Assembly (NCBI RefSeq): GCF_003432115.1
Contig: NZ_QWDC01000001.1
Location: forward strand, 2,070,356 to 2,134,355
Length of the DNA stretch: 64,000 bases
Source: Mucilaginibacter conchicola
GTDB lineage: Bacteria > Bacteroidota > Bacteroidia > Sphingobacteriales > Sphingobacteriaceae
Direction: 5' to 3'
Shown here: one piece after another, positions 1-8,396 of the stretch
Numbering within the stretch: position 1 is the first letter of the stretch
Layout of the letters: the number at the start of each line of letters is the position of its first letter
Made by a program: the position numbers and the translations under genes
Notes under the pieces: generated by a model
Told to the model about the DNA's origin: nothing
The model's input: the letters and a program-made list of their open reading frames with translations, nothing else
Database searches by the model: none

Positions 1-833
1 TTAGCAGCGATGATGTGCTCTAACGGGCCACCTTGCGTACCAGGGAAAACAGCCATATCTAACAGAGACGACATCATTTTCACTTCGCCTTTTGGTGTTT
101 TTAAACCCCAAGGGTTCTCAAAATCTTTTCCCATCATAATTAAACCACCACGCGGGCCACGAAGGGTTTTGTGTGTTGTAGTAGTAACAATATGGCAATG
201 CGGCAGCGGATCTGTAAGCAAACCGCGGGCAATTAAACCTGCAGGGTGCGAAATATCTGCCAATACCAAAGCGCCAATTTTATCGGCAACGGCACGGATG
301 AAAGCGTAATCCCAATCGCGCGAGTAAGCCGAAGCACCGCAAATGATCAGTTTTGGTTTTTGCTCAAGCGCAACGCGCTCTAACTGTGCATAATCGATCA
401 AACCGGTTTCTTTTACAACACCGTAAAAGTGCGGCTCGTATAATTTACCAGAGAAATTCACCGGTGAACCATGAGTTAAGTGGCCACCGTGCGAAAGGTC
501 AAATCCTAATATTTTATCGCCAGGGTTAAGTACCGCAAGCAGAACAGCTGCGTTAGCCTGCGCACCAGAGTGTGGCTGCACGTTAGCCCATTCAGCATTA
601 AAAAGTTGCTTTGCACGCTCAATAGCAATGGTCTCTATCTCATCAACTACCTCGCAACCACCATAATAGCGTTTGCCCGGCAAGCCTTCGGCATACTTGT
701 TGGTAGCCACAGAACCTGCTGCTGCCATTACCTGGCGACTAACAAAGTTTTCTGATGCGATAAGCTCAATGCCTTCTTCCTGGCGCTGCTGCTCTTCTTC
801 TAACAGCTTGAATATTAATTTGTCTCTTTTCAT
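1..833 (-). CDS. glyA: serine hydroxymethyltransferase, 3' end beyond window
   Basis: PLP enzyme that converts serine and tetrahydrofolate to glycine and 5,10-methylene-THF in the cytosol. The visible 277 codons begin [18 protein letters not shown] and contain the family blocks [46 protein letters not shown] and the PLP-lysine block [15 protein letters not shown]. The start is the ATG whose complement lies at 831-833. The C-terminal third lies outside the window, so the gene is cut by the window edge and is not a pseudogene. It faces away from scpA, with a repeat-filled gap upstream. Identification is secure from the motifs. Confidence 0.97.
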   Translation of the reverse strand, partial: MKRDKLIFKLLEEEQQRQEEGIELIASENFVSRQVMAAAGSVATNKYAEGLPGKRYYGGCEVVDEIETIAIERAKQLFNAEWANVQPHSGAQANAAVLLAVLNPGDKILGFDLSHGGHLTHGSPVNFSGKLYEPHFYGVVKETGLIDYAQLERVALEQKPKLIICGASAYSRDWDYAFIRAVADKIGALVLADISHPAGLIARGLLTDPLPHCHIVTTTTHKTLRGPRGGLIMMGKDFENPWGLKTPKGEVKMMSSLLDMAVFPGTQGGPLEHIIAA

Positions 834-1173
834 TATTGTGTTTTAAAAACGCGGCTAAGTTATAGATTAGATGTGAGATTTGAGAAATGAGATTTGAGAT
901 TGACTACTTGGTTTGTAGGGTTTATGAAATGCGCAGGATTTTGGGCGTTTCCCCGATATTATCGGGGCCGGGCTATCCGTTCATACTCCTTCAGGCTTTA
1001 GGCGCTGGCCGGTATCCACTGCTATCCCTAAAATATCGTCATTACGAGGAGTGCTAACGACGTGGCAATCCCCGATATACGGGGCGGCTCTGTAGGCCGA
1101 GGATTGCCACGCTATCGCTCGCAATGACGTGGTGGGTGAAACAACCTCGCTGCAAACTTCTGACTTTCTACTT
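834..1173. other. intergenic gap with repeats, no gene
   Basis: This gap lies upstream of glyA and downstream of scpA, both on the minus strand. It starts with short direct repeats of the type GAGATTTGAGA near 868-895, then a perfect palindrome CCCCGAT-att-ATCGGGG at 951-967, a stretch resembling part of the 11221-11350 element (CCGTTCATACTCC against CCGTTTATACTCC), and a full family A palindromic repeat. I see no convincing reading frame in it. Confidence 0.6.
1037..1129. repeat. palindromic repeat, family A copy 1
   Basis: Ends are an imperfect inverted repeat (CGTCATTACGAGGAG against CGCTCGCAATGACG) with an inner inverted pair GTGGCAATCC / GGATTGCCAC. The same pattern recurs at 14884-14978 and 40428-40512, with a half copy at 22033-22049. 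It carries no coding capacity and resembles a REP or MITE-like element. Confidence 0.75.
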
Positions 1174-1935
1174 TTAACTTTCTACCTCAGACTCCCCTTT
1201 CGGTTCTATCCAGAAATTATTAAAGCCTAAGCCTATGGTTATTTCAATAGCTTCCTGCTGCAACATTTCAAGCACGGCTAAAAAGTTATAGATAAAATGC
1301 ACTTTGTTATCGCTGTTACCGGCGATGTGCTTAAAGTCCATTTTTTTGTTGATGCTGAGCAGGTGCTTAATGGCTTCTTTCTGCTTCTCAATAGTGTATG
1401 GGTATTGTACTACGGTATGGTGCACTTCCTGCGTGCGCGAGTTGTATTGGCGCATCATGCGGTTGTAAACCACCATCAGCTTATAAAGGTTCAGCTCAGA
1501 AAGTTCCTCGCCGGGGACGGCTACTTTCTCAACCTGCTCAAGGTCGGCTTTGATGTTGCCGCGCTTTTCCTGCTTAAAGCGTTCATCCTCAAAAGGTCGC
1601 AGCTCATCGCACAAAACCTTGAACTTCTTGTATTCTATCAGCTTGCGGATCAACCCTTCTTTGGTGTCCATTTCGTTTTCCTCTTCGCCCGTGTTGTGGC
1701 GCGGCAAAAGCATCTTGGCTTTTATGCGCATAAGGGTAGCCGCCACAAAGATGAACTCGCTGGCCAGTTCCATGTTCAGCACGGTCATCTGGTGAATGTA
1801 GTTCAGGAAATCGTCGGTAATGCCGGCAATGGAGATGTCGTGTATGTCCAATTCATCGCGCTCAATAAAAAACAGCAGAAGGTCAAAAGGGCCTTCAAAC
1901 TGCGGGAGTTTTATCGCGAACGCATCATCGGTCAT
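1174..1935 (-). CDS. scpA: segregation and condensation protein A (kleisin)
   Basis: ScpA bridges the SMC dimer and ScpB in the bacterial condensin complex. The 253-residue product has the kleisin N-terminus FEGPFDLLLFFIERDELDI, the ITDDFLNYI helix and the block LASEFIFVAATLMRIKAKMLLPR typical of the family, and its length is normal. No scpB lies next to it in this window. It is divergent from dxs across about 127 bases that must hold both promoters. The call is secure at family level. Confidence 0.95.
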   Translation of the reverse strand: MTDDAFAIKLPQFEGPFDLLLFFIERDELDIHDISIAGITDDFLNYIHQMTVLNMELASEFIFVAATLMRIKAKMLLPRHNTGEEENEMDTKEGLIRKLIEYKKFKVLCDELRPFEDERFKQEKRGNIKADLEQVEKVAVPGEELSELNLYKLMVVYNRMMRQYNSRTQEVHHTVVQYPYTIEKQKEAIKHLLSINKKMDFKHIAGNSDNKVHFIYNFLAVLEMLQQEAIEITIGLGFNNFWIEPKGESEVES

Positions 1936-2003
1936 GTGTCAAAAATACAGCTATTTAGGCGTAAAATTTTAATAATTGTTAAAATCAAAACATTAATTAC
2001 GTT

Positions 2004-2034
2004 TAATATATTCCAATTAAAATAGCTTACTTTG
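2004..2034 (+). promoter_or_regulatory. weak candidate promoter for dxs
   Basis: TTACTTTG at 2027-2034 matches the Bacteroidota -7 box TAnnTTTG except at one base and sits 28 bases before the dxs ATG. No clear TTTG box exists at the usual 19-base distance, so this is only suggestive. Confidence 0.3.
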
Positions 2035-2062
2035 TAAGTTGTATTACAGTCACTAAATTTAA

Positions 2063-3994
2063 ATGCAGGTACCCGCCGGTGAACTCTTAAGTCAAATAAA
2101 CTTTCCTACTGATCTTAAGCAATTAAAAGAAGACCAGCTTGAACAAGTTTGTAACGAACTGCGCCAATACATTATTGATGTAGTATCGGTTAATGGTGGC
2201 CACTTTGCTGCCAGCCTTGGCACTGTTGAACTTTCAGTAGCGCTACAATATGTTTTAAATACCCCTTACGACCAGTTGGTTTGGGACGTAGGCCACCAGG
2301 CTTATGGCCACAAAATATTAACCGGCCGTCGTGATAATTTCCATACCAACCGCGTGTACAAAGGCATTAGCGGTTTCCCTAAACGCAGCGAAAGTGTGTT
2401 TGATACTTTTGGTGTAGGCCACTCGTCTACCTCAATATCTGCCGCTTTGGGTATGGCCGTAGCATCGCAATACAAAGGCGAGACCGACCGCCAGCACGTT
2501 GCCGTGATAGGTGATGGTGCCATGACAGCAGGTTTAGCTTTTGAGGCTTTGAACCATGCCGGTATCGAAAACTCAAACATCCTGGTGATCCTTAACGACA
2601 ATAACATGTCTATTGACCCTAACGTGGGTGCGCTTAAGGAATACCTTACTGATATTACCACATCAAAACCTTATAACCGTTTCCGTGATGATATAGCCAC
2701 TGTGCTTACCAAAATATCATCAATGGGCCCGGATGCTTTCAAAATAGCTAAGAAGATAGAGAAAAGCATAAAAGGTACGTTGCTTAAACGCAGCAACTTT
2801 TTTGAGGCGCTTAAGTTCCGCTACTTTGGCCCGGTTGACGGCCATGATGTAAAACATCTGGTAAAACTATTGCGCGATCTGCGCGATATCCCCGGCCCTA
2901 AATTGCTGCACTGCATTACCACAAAAGGTAAAGGCTATGCACTGGCCGAGAAAGACCAGACCAAATGGCACGCTCCCGGCCTTTTTGATAAGATAACCGG
3001 CGAGATCAAAAAAACCAAGTATGATAAGCCGCAACCGCCTAAATACCAGGATGTGTTTGGCCATACCATTATAGAACTGGCCGAGGCTAACCCTAAAATT
3101 ATGGGTATTACACCGGCCATGCCATCGGGCTGTTCATTAAACCTCATGATGAAGGCTATGCCTAACCGCGCCTTTGACGTAGGTATTGCCGAGCAGCACG
3201 CCGTTACCTTTAGTGCCGGTTTGGCTACGCAGGGTTTGGTACCTTTCTGTAACATCTACTCCAGCTTTATGCAAAGGGCTTATGACCAGGTGATACATGA
3301 TGTAGCCATCCAGAAGCTTAACGTGGTAATGTGCCTTGACCGTGCCGGTTTTGCCGGTGCCGATGGTGCTACCCACCACGGTGCTTATGACCTTGCTTAT
3401 ATGCGTTGCATCCCCAACCTCATCGTATCTGCCCCGATGAATGAGGAAGAGCTGCGCAACCTGATGTACACCGCACAGCAGGACAACATGGGGCCGTTTG
3501 TGATACGCTACCCGCGCGGCAACGGTGTTATGGTTGACTGGCAGCGCCCAATGAAGGCTATCCCGGTAGGTAAAGGCCGCCAAATTTGCGATGGCGAAGA
3601 GGTGGCTATCCTTAGCATTGGTGCCATAGGTAACGAAGTAGTAAAAGCTACTGAACACCTGCATGCCGAGGGTTATTTCCCTGCCCATTACGATATCCGC
3701 TTTGTGAAACCGCTTGATGAGGCTTTACTGCACGAGGTATTCCAGAAATACGCGCACGTAATTACCGTTGAGGATGGTTGCCTTGAAGGCGGCATGGGCA
3801 GCGCTGTATTAGAATTTATGGCCGACAACAATTACAAAAGCCACGTAATACGCCTGGGTATCCCCGATGAGTTCATTGAACACGGCGAGCAACCCGAGCT
3901 TTGGGCCGAGTGCGGTTATGATGCTGCATCAATAGCTGCCCGCGTTAAAGAAAACGGCATTAAAAGAGAAACACACCAAACGATAGCGTCTTAA
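2063..3994 (+). CDS. dxs: 1-deoxy-D-xylulose-5-phosphate synthase
   Basis: Condenses pyruvate and glyceraldehyde 3-phosphate into DXP, the first step of the MEP isoprenoid route, using thiamine diphosphate. The 643-residue protein has the transketolase fold order: WDVGHQAYGHKIL near residue 75, the ThDP motif GDGAMTAG (residues 150-157) through LNDNNMSID, YFGPVDGHD, then the pyrimidine domain with GIAEQHAVTFSAGLA and the DRAGFAGADGATHHG block, and a C-terminal transketolase-C domain. Length is typical. It is monocistronic, ending at a strong hairpin terminator. MEP-pathway use fits Sphingobacteriaceae. Confidence 0.98.
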   Translation: MQVPAGELLSQINFPTDLKQLKEDQLEQVCNELRQYIIDVVSVNGGHFAASLGTVELSVALQYVLNTPYDQLVWDVGHQAYGHKILTGRRDNFHTNRVYKGISGFPKRSESVFDTFGVGHSSTSISAALGMAVASQYKGETDRQHVAVIGDGAMTAGLAFEALNHAGIENSNILVILNDNNMSIDPNVGALKEYLTDITTSKPYNRFRDDIATVLTKISSMGPDAFKIAKKIEKSIKGTLLKRSNFFEALKFRYFGPVDGHDVKHLVKLLRDLRDIPGPKLLHCITTKGKGYALAEKDQTKWHAPGLFDKITGEIKKTKYDKPQPPKYQDVFGHTIIELAEANPKIMGITPAMPSGCSLNLMMKAMPNRAFDVGIAEQHAVTFSAGLATQGLVPFCNIYSSFMQRAYDQVIHDVAIQKLNVVMCLDRAGFAGADGATHHGAYDLAYMRCIPNLIVSAPMNEEELRNLMYTAQQDNMGPFVIRYPRGNGVMVDWQRPMKAIPVGKGRQICDGEEVAILSIGAIGNEVVKATEHLHAEGYFPAHYDIRFVKPLDEALLHEVFQKYAHVITVEDGCLEGGMGSAVLEFMADNNYKSHVIRLGIPDEFIEHGEQPELWAECGYDAASIAARVKENGIKRETHQTIAS

Positions 3995-4012
3995 GGCGGT
4001 GTTGGATATTTG

Positions 4013-4044
4013 AAGAAGAGCGATGGTCACCCATCGCTCTTCTT
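4013..4044 (+). terminator. dxs terminator hairpin
   Basis: A perfect 14-base stem (AAGAAGAGCGATGG / CCATCGCTCTTCTT) with a 4-base loop starts 19 bases after the dxs stop. A near-identical hairpin occurs at 4792-4824 on the other side of the transposase gene. Confidence 0.75.
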
Positions 4045-4061
4045 GGTTAAAAAATTCGGGT

Positions 4062-4113
4062 GCCGTCGCGAGCTTCCAGCTCGTGACACTGCATGAATGA
4101 AGCTTTCAGCTTC
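4062..4113 (+). repeat. REP-like element next to RAYT, left copy
   Basis: A 52-base element with a GCCGTCGCG-hairpin-CGTGAC head and a GAAGCTTTCAGCTTC tail. Its first 26 bases (4062-4087) are the exact reverse complement of 4756-4781 on the other side of the transposase gene. A direct-orientation copy of the whole element is at 4838-4889. Confidence 0.8.
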
Positions 4114-4186
4114 CGTCAACTGAAAGCTCGCGCAAGCCACGGTACGTTATATACATAAATTTCATCTTTATCATTAACTTAACTGC

Positions 4187-4732
4187 ATGAGCAGCAGTTA
4201 TAAATTCCGTAATCCAGATGGCTTATATTTCGTTACATTTTCTGTTGTTAGATGGATAGATGTATTTAGCCGCAGAGAATATAAAGACATTGTTGTAGAT
4301 AGCATAAATTACTGCATCAAGGCAAAAGGGCTAAAAGTATATGCATGGGTTATTATGAGCAACCACGTACACATGATAGTAAATACTACAGATCAGCCAC
4401 TGCAATCAATATTAAGAGACTTAAAACGCCATACCTCAAAAGCTATTATAAAAGCAATAGAAGAAAACACTCAAGAAAGCAGGCGCGATTGGATGCTTTG
4501 GTTCTTTGAGCGTGAAGGAAAAGGAAATGCTAATAACGAGACCTATCAGTTTTGGCAGCAAGGGAATCACCCAATAGAATTGATCACGTACGAAGTAACC
4601 CAGCAAAAACTTGATTATTTACATGGAAATCCTGTTAAAGCAGGTTGGGTTGATGAACCCGAAAATTATTTATACAGCAGCGCAAGAGATTATGCCGGCG
4701 GTAAAGGGTTTGTTGAAGTGATTTTAATTTAA
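4187..4732 (+). CDS. REP-associated tyrosine transposase (RAYT, Y1_Tnp family)
   Basis: Predicted HUH-superfamily single-strand transposase related to IS200/IS605 TnpA and thought to mobilise REP sequences. The 181-residue product has the N-terminal strand GLYFVTFSVV, the metal-binding HVH at residues 60-62 (in MSNHVHMIV), the LKRHTSKAI helix, and a C-terminal LDYLHGNPVKAGWV block whose tyrosine is the candidate nucleophile. It is intact. Its neighbours are inverted REP elements rather than IS ends, the arrangement expected for a domesticated RAYT. A helix-rich insert around residues 90-115 (GKGNANNET) looks lineage-specific. It is likely vertically kept and not a fresh IS insertion. Confidence 0.9.
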   Translation: MSSSYKFRNPDGLYFVTFSVVRWIDVFSRREYKDIVVDSINYCIKAKGLKVYAWVIMSNHVHMIVNTTDQPLQSILRDLKRHTSKAIIKAIEENTQESRRDWMLWFFEREGKGNANNETYQFWQQGNHPIELITYEVTQQKLDYLHGNPVKAGWVDEPENYLYSSARDYAGGKGFVEVILI

Positions 4733-4755
4733 GCTGAAAGCTTAAATCATGCTGG

Positions 4756-4781
4756 GTCACGAGCTGGAAGCTCGCGACGGC
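4756..4781 (-). repeat. REP-like element, right inverted half copy
   Basis: Exact 26-base reverse complement of 4062-4087. Together the two copies bracket the RAYT gene as perfect inverted repeats, with 23 bases between the RAYT stop and this copy. Confidence 0.8.
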
Positions 4782-4791
4782 GGAACTAAAC

Positions 4792-4824
4792 AAAAGGAGC
4801 GATGGTTGCCCATCGCTCCTTTTT
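4792..4824 (+). terminator. RAYT terminator hairpin
   Basis: AAAAGGAGCGATGG / CCATCGCTCCTTTT stem with a 4-base loop followed by a run of T. The core AGCGATGG...CCATCGCT is shared with the dxs terminator at 4013-4044. Confidence 0.85.
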
Positions 4825-4837
4825 TTATTATAAAAAC

Positions 4838-4889
4838 GCCGTCGCGGGTTTTCAACCCGTGACTATGCATGGATGAAGCTTTCAGCTTC
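4838..4889 (+). repeat. REP-like element, third copy
   Basis: A 52-base copy in the same orientation as 4062-4113. The hairpin arms have changed together (CGGGTTTTCAACCCG in place of CGAGCTTCCAGCTCG), so base pairing is kept. It ends 6 bases before the stop codon of the convergent peptidase gene. Confidence 0.75.
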
Positions 4890-4895
4890 AATAAC

Positions 4896-6461
4896 TTAAT
4901 TCCTCGCCGGCTGCGCTTTTGGCAACTCTTTGCGGGGGATCATATCTTTACGTTCTGATGTGTTGTAAACAAACGATGCTACAATGGTAGCGGCTTGTTT
5001 AAGGTCATCTTCGCTCAGGCGATCGTAGGTATCCTGGTTGCTGTGGTGGGTACGGGTACCGTAATCCATTGCATCCTGGATGAACTGGAAGCCCGGAAGA
5101 CCAACGGCATCAAAAGAAAGGTGATCGGTACCGCCGGTGTTGCCAACGGTTACAGTACCTGCGCCAAGATCTTTGAAAGGGTTTAACCAGGTTTGGAATA
5201 TCGGGCCGGCAGCGCTATCGCCCTGCAGGTAAATCCCACGAATTTTACCGGTACCGTTATCAAGGTTATAGTAAGCATCAAGTTTAGCCTGCTCCGGTTT
5301 CAGCTCCATGGTTGCAGGGTTACCAAAGTGTGCAGCCACGTAACCGCGCGAGCCGAACAAGCCTTGCTCCTCTGAGCTCCACAAAGCGATACGGATAGTA
5401 CGTTTTGGTTTAAAGCCAATAGCTTTAAGAATACGCATAGCTTCCATCATTACCGCGCTGCCAGCAGCATTATCAGTAGCGCCGGTAGCACCATGCCATG
5501 AATCCAGGTGACCACCTATCATAACTACCTGGTCTTTCAGTTTTTTATCTGTGCCCGGTATCTCGGCAACAACATTGTAGCCTTGCAGGTCATCAGTAAT
5601 AAATTGAGTTTTGATATCGGCTTCCATTTCAACCTTTTGGCCGGCCTTTACCAAACGCAGAATGCGCAGGAAGTCTTCACCGCTGGTTTCCAGTTCAGGT
5701 ACTACGGCTTTGGCTGTATCGGCATAAGAAGCGCCGTTGGTGGTAAATGTAGTACCATCGGTACCGCGACCCTGGGCCAATATCAAACCAACTTTTTCAT
5801 CAACCAAAAACTTGCTCATTGCGGCACGCATAGCTATCATTTTGCGGCGTGCAGCCATTTGTGGCGAGTTAGGGTCAAACGCACGGCGCTCGCCGCGGGC
5901 TTGTGGTTTTGCAGCAGCCATCTCGGCCAATTGCGCATCGGTATAACGCTCCAGATCTGGTTTGTCAGAACGTTTAAGGGTATTCTTAGTATCAAATATC
6001 ACGATCTTACCGGCCAGTTTGCCTTTGTATTTATCCAGTTCGGCAATAGAATCGGCTTTAACCAGTACAACTTCGCTTTTGATAGCGCCGTTGGTGCCGG
6101 GTGTCCATGCTTTAGGGATGGCGATGATGGCGTGATAGTAAGGTACGGTGATGGCAGCATAGTTCTTCTGTACTTCCCAGCCTTTACCAAATTTGCCCCA
6201 AGGCTCCAATTTGGCATTTGCCATGCCCCATGTTTTCAGCTGATTTACCGCCCATGCCTGTGCACGTTTCAGTCCCGGCGAATTTGCCAAACGCGGACCA
6301 GATACGTCCGTTAGGTAAAATGCGGTCTCCATCACCTTAGAGTGGTTTAAGCCTTCCTCGCGGATCTTAGCCACAGCGGCCTGGTCAACCGTTTCTTGCG
6401 CAAGGGCGCTACCAGCCAGGCCGGTAACTGCCAAAGCAGTGTAAAGTAGTTTTAATTTCAT
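4896..6461 (-). CDS. secreted M28 family zinc peptidase (carboxypeptidase Q-like)
   Basis: Predicted periplasmic or exported aminopeptidase/dipeptidase. A signal peptide (MKLKLLYTALAVTGLAGSALA, cut before QE) is followed by a PA-type insert around residues 120-260 and then the M28 catalytic domain: GGHLDSWHGATGATDNAAG supplies the first zinc His and bridging Asp, WSSEEQGLFGSRGY supplies the Glu pair, and TDHLSFDAVGLPGF plus HHSNQDTYDRL supply the last ligands. All metal ligands are present, and 521 residues is normal for the group. It stands alone between the REP cluster and an unrelated small operon. Substrate is unknown. Confidence 0.9.
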   Translation of the reverse strand: MKLKLLYTALAVTGLAGSALAQETVDQAAVAKIREEGLNHSKVMETAFYLTDVSGPRLANSPGLKRAQAWAVNQLKTWGMANAKLEPWGKFGKGWEVQKNYAAITVPYYHAIIAIPKAWTPGTNGAIKSEVVLVKADSIAELDKYKGKLAGKIVIFDTKNTLKRSDKPDLERYTDAQLAEMAAAKPQARGERRAFDPNSPQMAARRKMIAMRAAMSKFLVDEKVGLILAQGRGTDGTTFTTNGASYADTAKAVVPELETSGEDFLRILRLVKAGQKVEMEADIKTQFITDDLQGYNVVAEIPGTDKKLKDQVVMIGGHLDSWHGATGATDNAAGSAVMMEAMRILKAIGFKPKRTIRIALWSSEEQGLFGSRGYVAAHFGNPATMELKPEQAKLDAYYNLDNGTGKIRGIYLQGDSAAGPIFQTWLNPFKDLGAGTVTVGNTGGTDHLSFDAVGLPGFQFIQDAMDYGTRTHHSNQDTYDRLSEDDLKQAATIVASFVYNTSERKDMIPRKELPKAQPARN

Positions 6462-6575
6462 AATGAGTCAGTTAAAGTTAAACGTAACAAACTTATCTAA
6501 TTAAGGCGGTAAAATGCGCAGGCGGGCTTTAACAAAGTTGTTACAAGTACTTGTAATTTGCGTTATATTTGATTG

Positions 6576-6788
6576 ATGAGCGAATTTAGATTAGATAGAT
6601 CAGCCTTTAAACTACAGTCGGCTAAAGAAGCAGCAGACCATGATTCTTATTATCAGAAAATGCCTTTGCAAGAAAGAGCGAAAGTCATCAATTACCTCAA
6701 AAGCGTAGCCTATAATTATCCTGAAGATAATCCACCAAGATTAGACAGAACTGCATTTAGTATAAGAAGCCGCAGGAGCAATGGGTAA
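6576..6788 (+). CDS. small LDRxAF repeat protein paired with a nucleotidyltransferase
   Basis: A 70-residue soluble protein of unknown function. It contains the motif LDRxAF twice: FRLDRSAFKLQSAKEA at the N-terminus and PRLDRTAFSIRSRRS at the C-terminus, separated by a helical segment (KMPLQERAKVINYLKSVAYN). I chose the ATG at 6576 over a TTG one codon earlier. Its last 8 bases overlap the start of the nucleotidyltransferase gene, which implies translational coupling. The layout (small protein, then nucleotidyltransferase) is like toxin-antitoxin operons, but no direct evidence of toxicity or binding can be read from the sequence. Confidence 0.8.
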   Translation: MSEFRLDRSAFKLQSAKEAADHDSYYQKMPLQERAKVINYLKSVAYNYPEDNPPRLDRTAFSIRSRRSNG

Positions 6789-7236
6789 TATTTTCAATGA
6801 AGATTTTCGGGAATTTATTGACGCATTAAATAAATGCGATGTTCGATATATACTTGTCGGCGGATATTCTGTGATTTTACACGGCAGAAGCAGAACTACA
6901 GGTGACATGGATATTTGGGTTGACCGCACAACTGAAAACTACAAGCAACTTAATCGTGCATTTAGTTCTTTTGGGATGCCTGTATTTGACATGACTGCGG
7001 ACAAGTTTTTAAATGACTCAAAGACGGATGTCTTTACATTTGGCCGCCCACCTGTCGCTATTGATATAATGTTAGACGTTTTAGGTCTCAACTTTAGCGA
7101 ATGTTTCGATAAAGCTATTTTCTTTGAGGATGATGGATTAGAAGTAAGAACTATTCATATCAACGACTTAATAACGGCGAAGAAAGCATCCGGTAGACAT
7201 AAGGACTTGGATGACCTTGAACACTTAAATCCATAA
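6781..7236 (+). CDS. nucleotidyltransferase of the Pol-beta superfamily (DUF6036/MNT-like)
   Basis: A 151-residue protein with the classic minimal nucleotidyltransferase core: VGGYSVILHGRSRTTGDMDIWV gives the GG motif and the DxD metal pair at about residues 41-43, and a third acidic position lies in VAIDIMLDVLG. The C-terminal block HINDLITAKKASGRHKDLDDLEHL is typical of AbiEii/DUF6036-like antitoxin-side or modifying nucleotidyltransferases. It has no adjacent HEPN gene. It is translated from an ATG inside the end of the LDRxAF gene. It may AMP- or NMP-ylate a protein or tRNA; the target cannot be inferred here. Confidence 0.85.
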   Translation: MGNIFNEDFREFIDALNKCDVRYILVGGYSVILHGRSRTTGDMDIWVDRTTENYKQLNRAFSSFGMPVFDMTADKFLNDSKTDVFTFGRPPVAIDIMLDVLGLNFSECFDKAIFFEDDGLEVRTIHINDLITAKKASGRHKDLDDLEHLNP

Positions 7237-7243
7237 ATAACCT

Positions 7244-7606
7244 ATGCTACTCCACGCCGTACCCATGTTAGCCTCATTAGATGAGGAAGCAAGTGTTAAA
7301 TTTTATACAGAAACGCTTGGTTTTACTTTTCACTCTGCCTGGGATGGCTACTTAATATTCAGCCGCGACGGGGTGTTTATCCACCTGTGGCCAACCAAAG
7401 ATCCCGAGCATCCTAAAGTAAACGGTTGTTATGTTAATGTAGATGCGGTGGACGAATTATATGCAGAGCTTGAGCCCAAAGGCATCATCCATCCAGAGGG
7501 AGCTTTACAGGATATGCCCTGGGGTATGCGCCAGTTCAGTATATTGGATAATAACGGCAACATCATCCACTTTGGTGAGGATATACAGGAACCCGACGAA
7601 GATTAA
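7244..7606 (+). CDS. VOC family (glyoxalase/bleomycin-resistance fold) protein
   Basis: A 120-residue single-module VOC protein. The beta-alpha-beta-beta-beta pattern is visible in MLASLDEEASVKFYTETLGFTF, DGVFIHLWPTK, and the second half MRQFSILDNNGNIIHFGEDI. Candidate ligands are the first-strand His and the terminal HFGE Glu. This subgroup includes bleomycin-binding and small-molecule-binding proteins, and no substrate can be assigned. It follows the nucleotidyltransferase by 7 bases, so it may be co-transcribed. Its stop codon overlaps the stop of the convergent response regulator by 3 bases. Confidence 0.85.
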   Translation: MLLHAVPMLASLDEEASVKFYTETLGFTFHSAWDGYLIFSRDGVFIHLWPTKDPEHPKVNGCYVNVDAVDELYAELEPKGIIHPEGALQDMPWGMRQFSILDNNGNIIHFGEDIQEPDED

Positions 7607-8298
7607 TTGATGAGCAGCTTATAACCCCTGCCGTGCACGTTGATGATCTCTACTGCCGGATCGTCCTTCAGATACTTGCGTATCTTGCTCAGGAAAACAT
7701 CCATACTACGGCCGTTAAAGTAGTTATCATCATGCCATATATTCAGCAAAGCCTCTTCGCGGGTAAGTACCTCGTTGCGTTTTAAGCACAGCAGGCGCAA
7801 CAGTTCGGCTTCTTTGGTGGATAGCTTCTGGATAGCATCGCCGCGGGTGATGAGTTGCGAGGTGTAATCAAAATTATAGCTGCTCAGCTTAAACTGGGTC
7901 GGGGTGTCATCAGCGGTTTTCTTTTCGGCGCTCTCTGCGCGTTTAAGCAGGGCGTTTATGCGCAGCAACAATTCCTCAATACGGAACGGTTTGGTAATAT
8001 AATCATCGCCGCCAAGGTTAAAAGCCTGGGTCTTGTCCTCTATCATAGCTTTGGCGGTAGCAAATATTATGGGGATGCTGGCGTTTACCTTGCGGATATC
8101 TTTTCCTAAGGTGAAGCCGTCCTTTTTGGGCATCATCACATCTAATATAACCAGGTCATAAAGGCTTTTAGTGAAAGCACGCAGGCCTTCTTCGCCGTCT
8201 TTACAAAGGGTTACATCAAACTTACCTTTTAGCTGCAGATAGTCTTGCAGCAATAGCCCAAGGTTCGGATCGTCCTCAACAAGTAATATTTTCTTCAT
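7603..8298 (-). CDS. OmpR-family response regulator (RprY-like)
   Basis: Two-component output regulator: receiver domain (residues 1-118) and winged-helix DNA-binding domain (about 130-231). Receiver residues are intact: acidic pair E8-D9/D10, phospho-acceptor D53 in LVILDVMMPKKDG, T81 and K103 (in DDYITKPF). The effector has LSTKEAELLRLLCLKRNEVLTREEALLNIW and ends in NVHGRGYKLLIN. It lies downstream of its histidine kinase gene on the same strand, with a 98-base spacer. A likely target or autoregulatory site is the tandem repeat at 10246-10265. Confidence 0.94.
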   Translation of the reverse strand: MKKILLVEDDPNLGLLLQDYLQLKGKFDVTLCKDGEEGLRAFTKSLYDLVILDVMMPKKDGFTLGKDIRKVNASIPIIFATAKAMIEDKTQAFNLGGDDYITKPFRIEELLLRINALLKRAESAEKKTADDTPTQFKLSSYNFDYTSQLITRGDAIQKLSTKEAELLRLLCLKRNEVLTREEALLNIWHDDNYFNGRSMDVFLSKIRKYLKDDPAVEIINVHGRGYKLLIN

Positions 8299-8332
8299 GG
8301 TTATTTTTAGTCGGTAAGACAGTAAGACCGAA

Positions 8333-8387
8333 AGTCCGTAAGATGGATTTTGCTAATCACTTCCCCGACTTATCGGACTTACGGACT
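8333..8387. repeat. inverted repeat in kinase-regulator spacer
   Basis: AGTCCGTAAG at 8333-8342 and CTTACGGACT at 8378-8387 form a perfect 10-base inverted repeat. It lies between the histidine kinase stop and the response regulator start and could form a large hairpin that changes the relative expression of the two genes. Confidence 0.5.
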
Positions 8388-8396
8388 CCGCGCTTG

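Noticed and set aside
1297..2025. Long plus-strand reading frame over scpA
   Set aside because: It is antisense to a clear kleisin gene, low in conserved features and crosses the divergent promoter region.
3137..3688. Minus-strand frame of 183 codons inside dxs
   Set aside because: It is a shadow of a highly conserved coding gene on the other strand.
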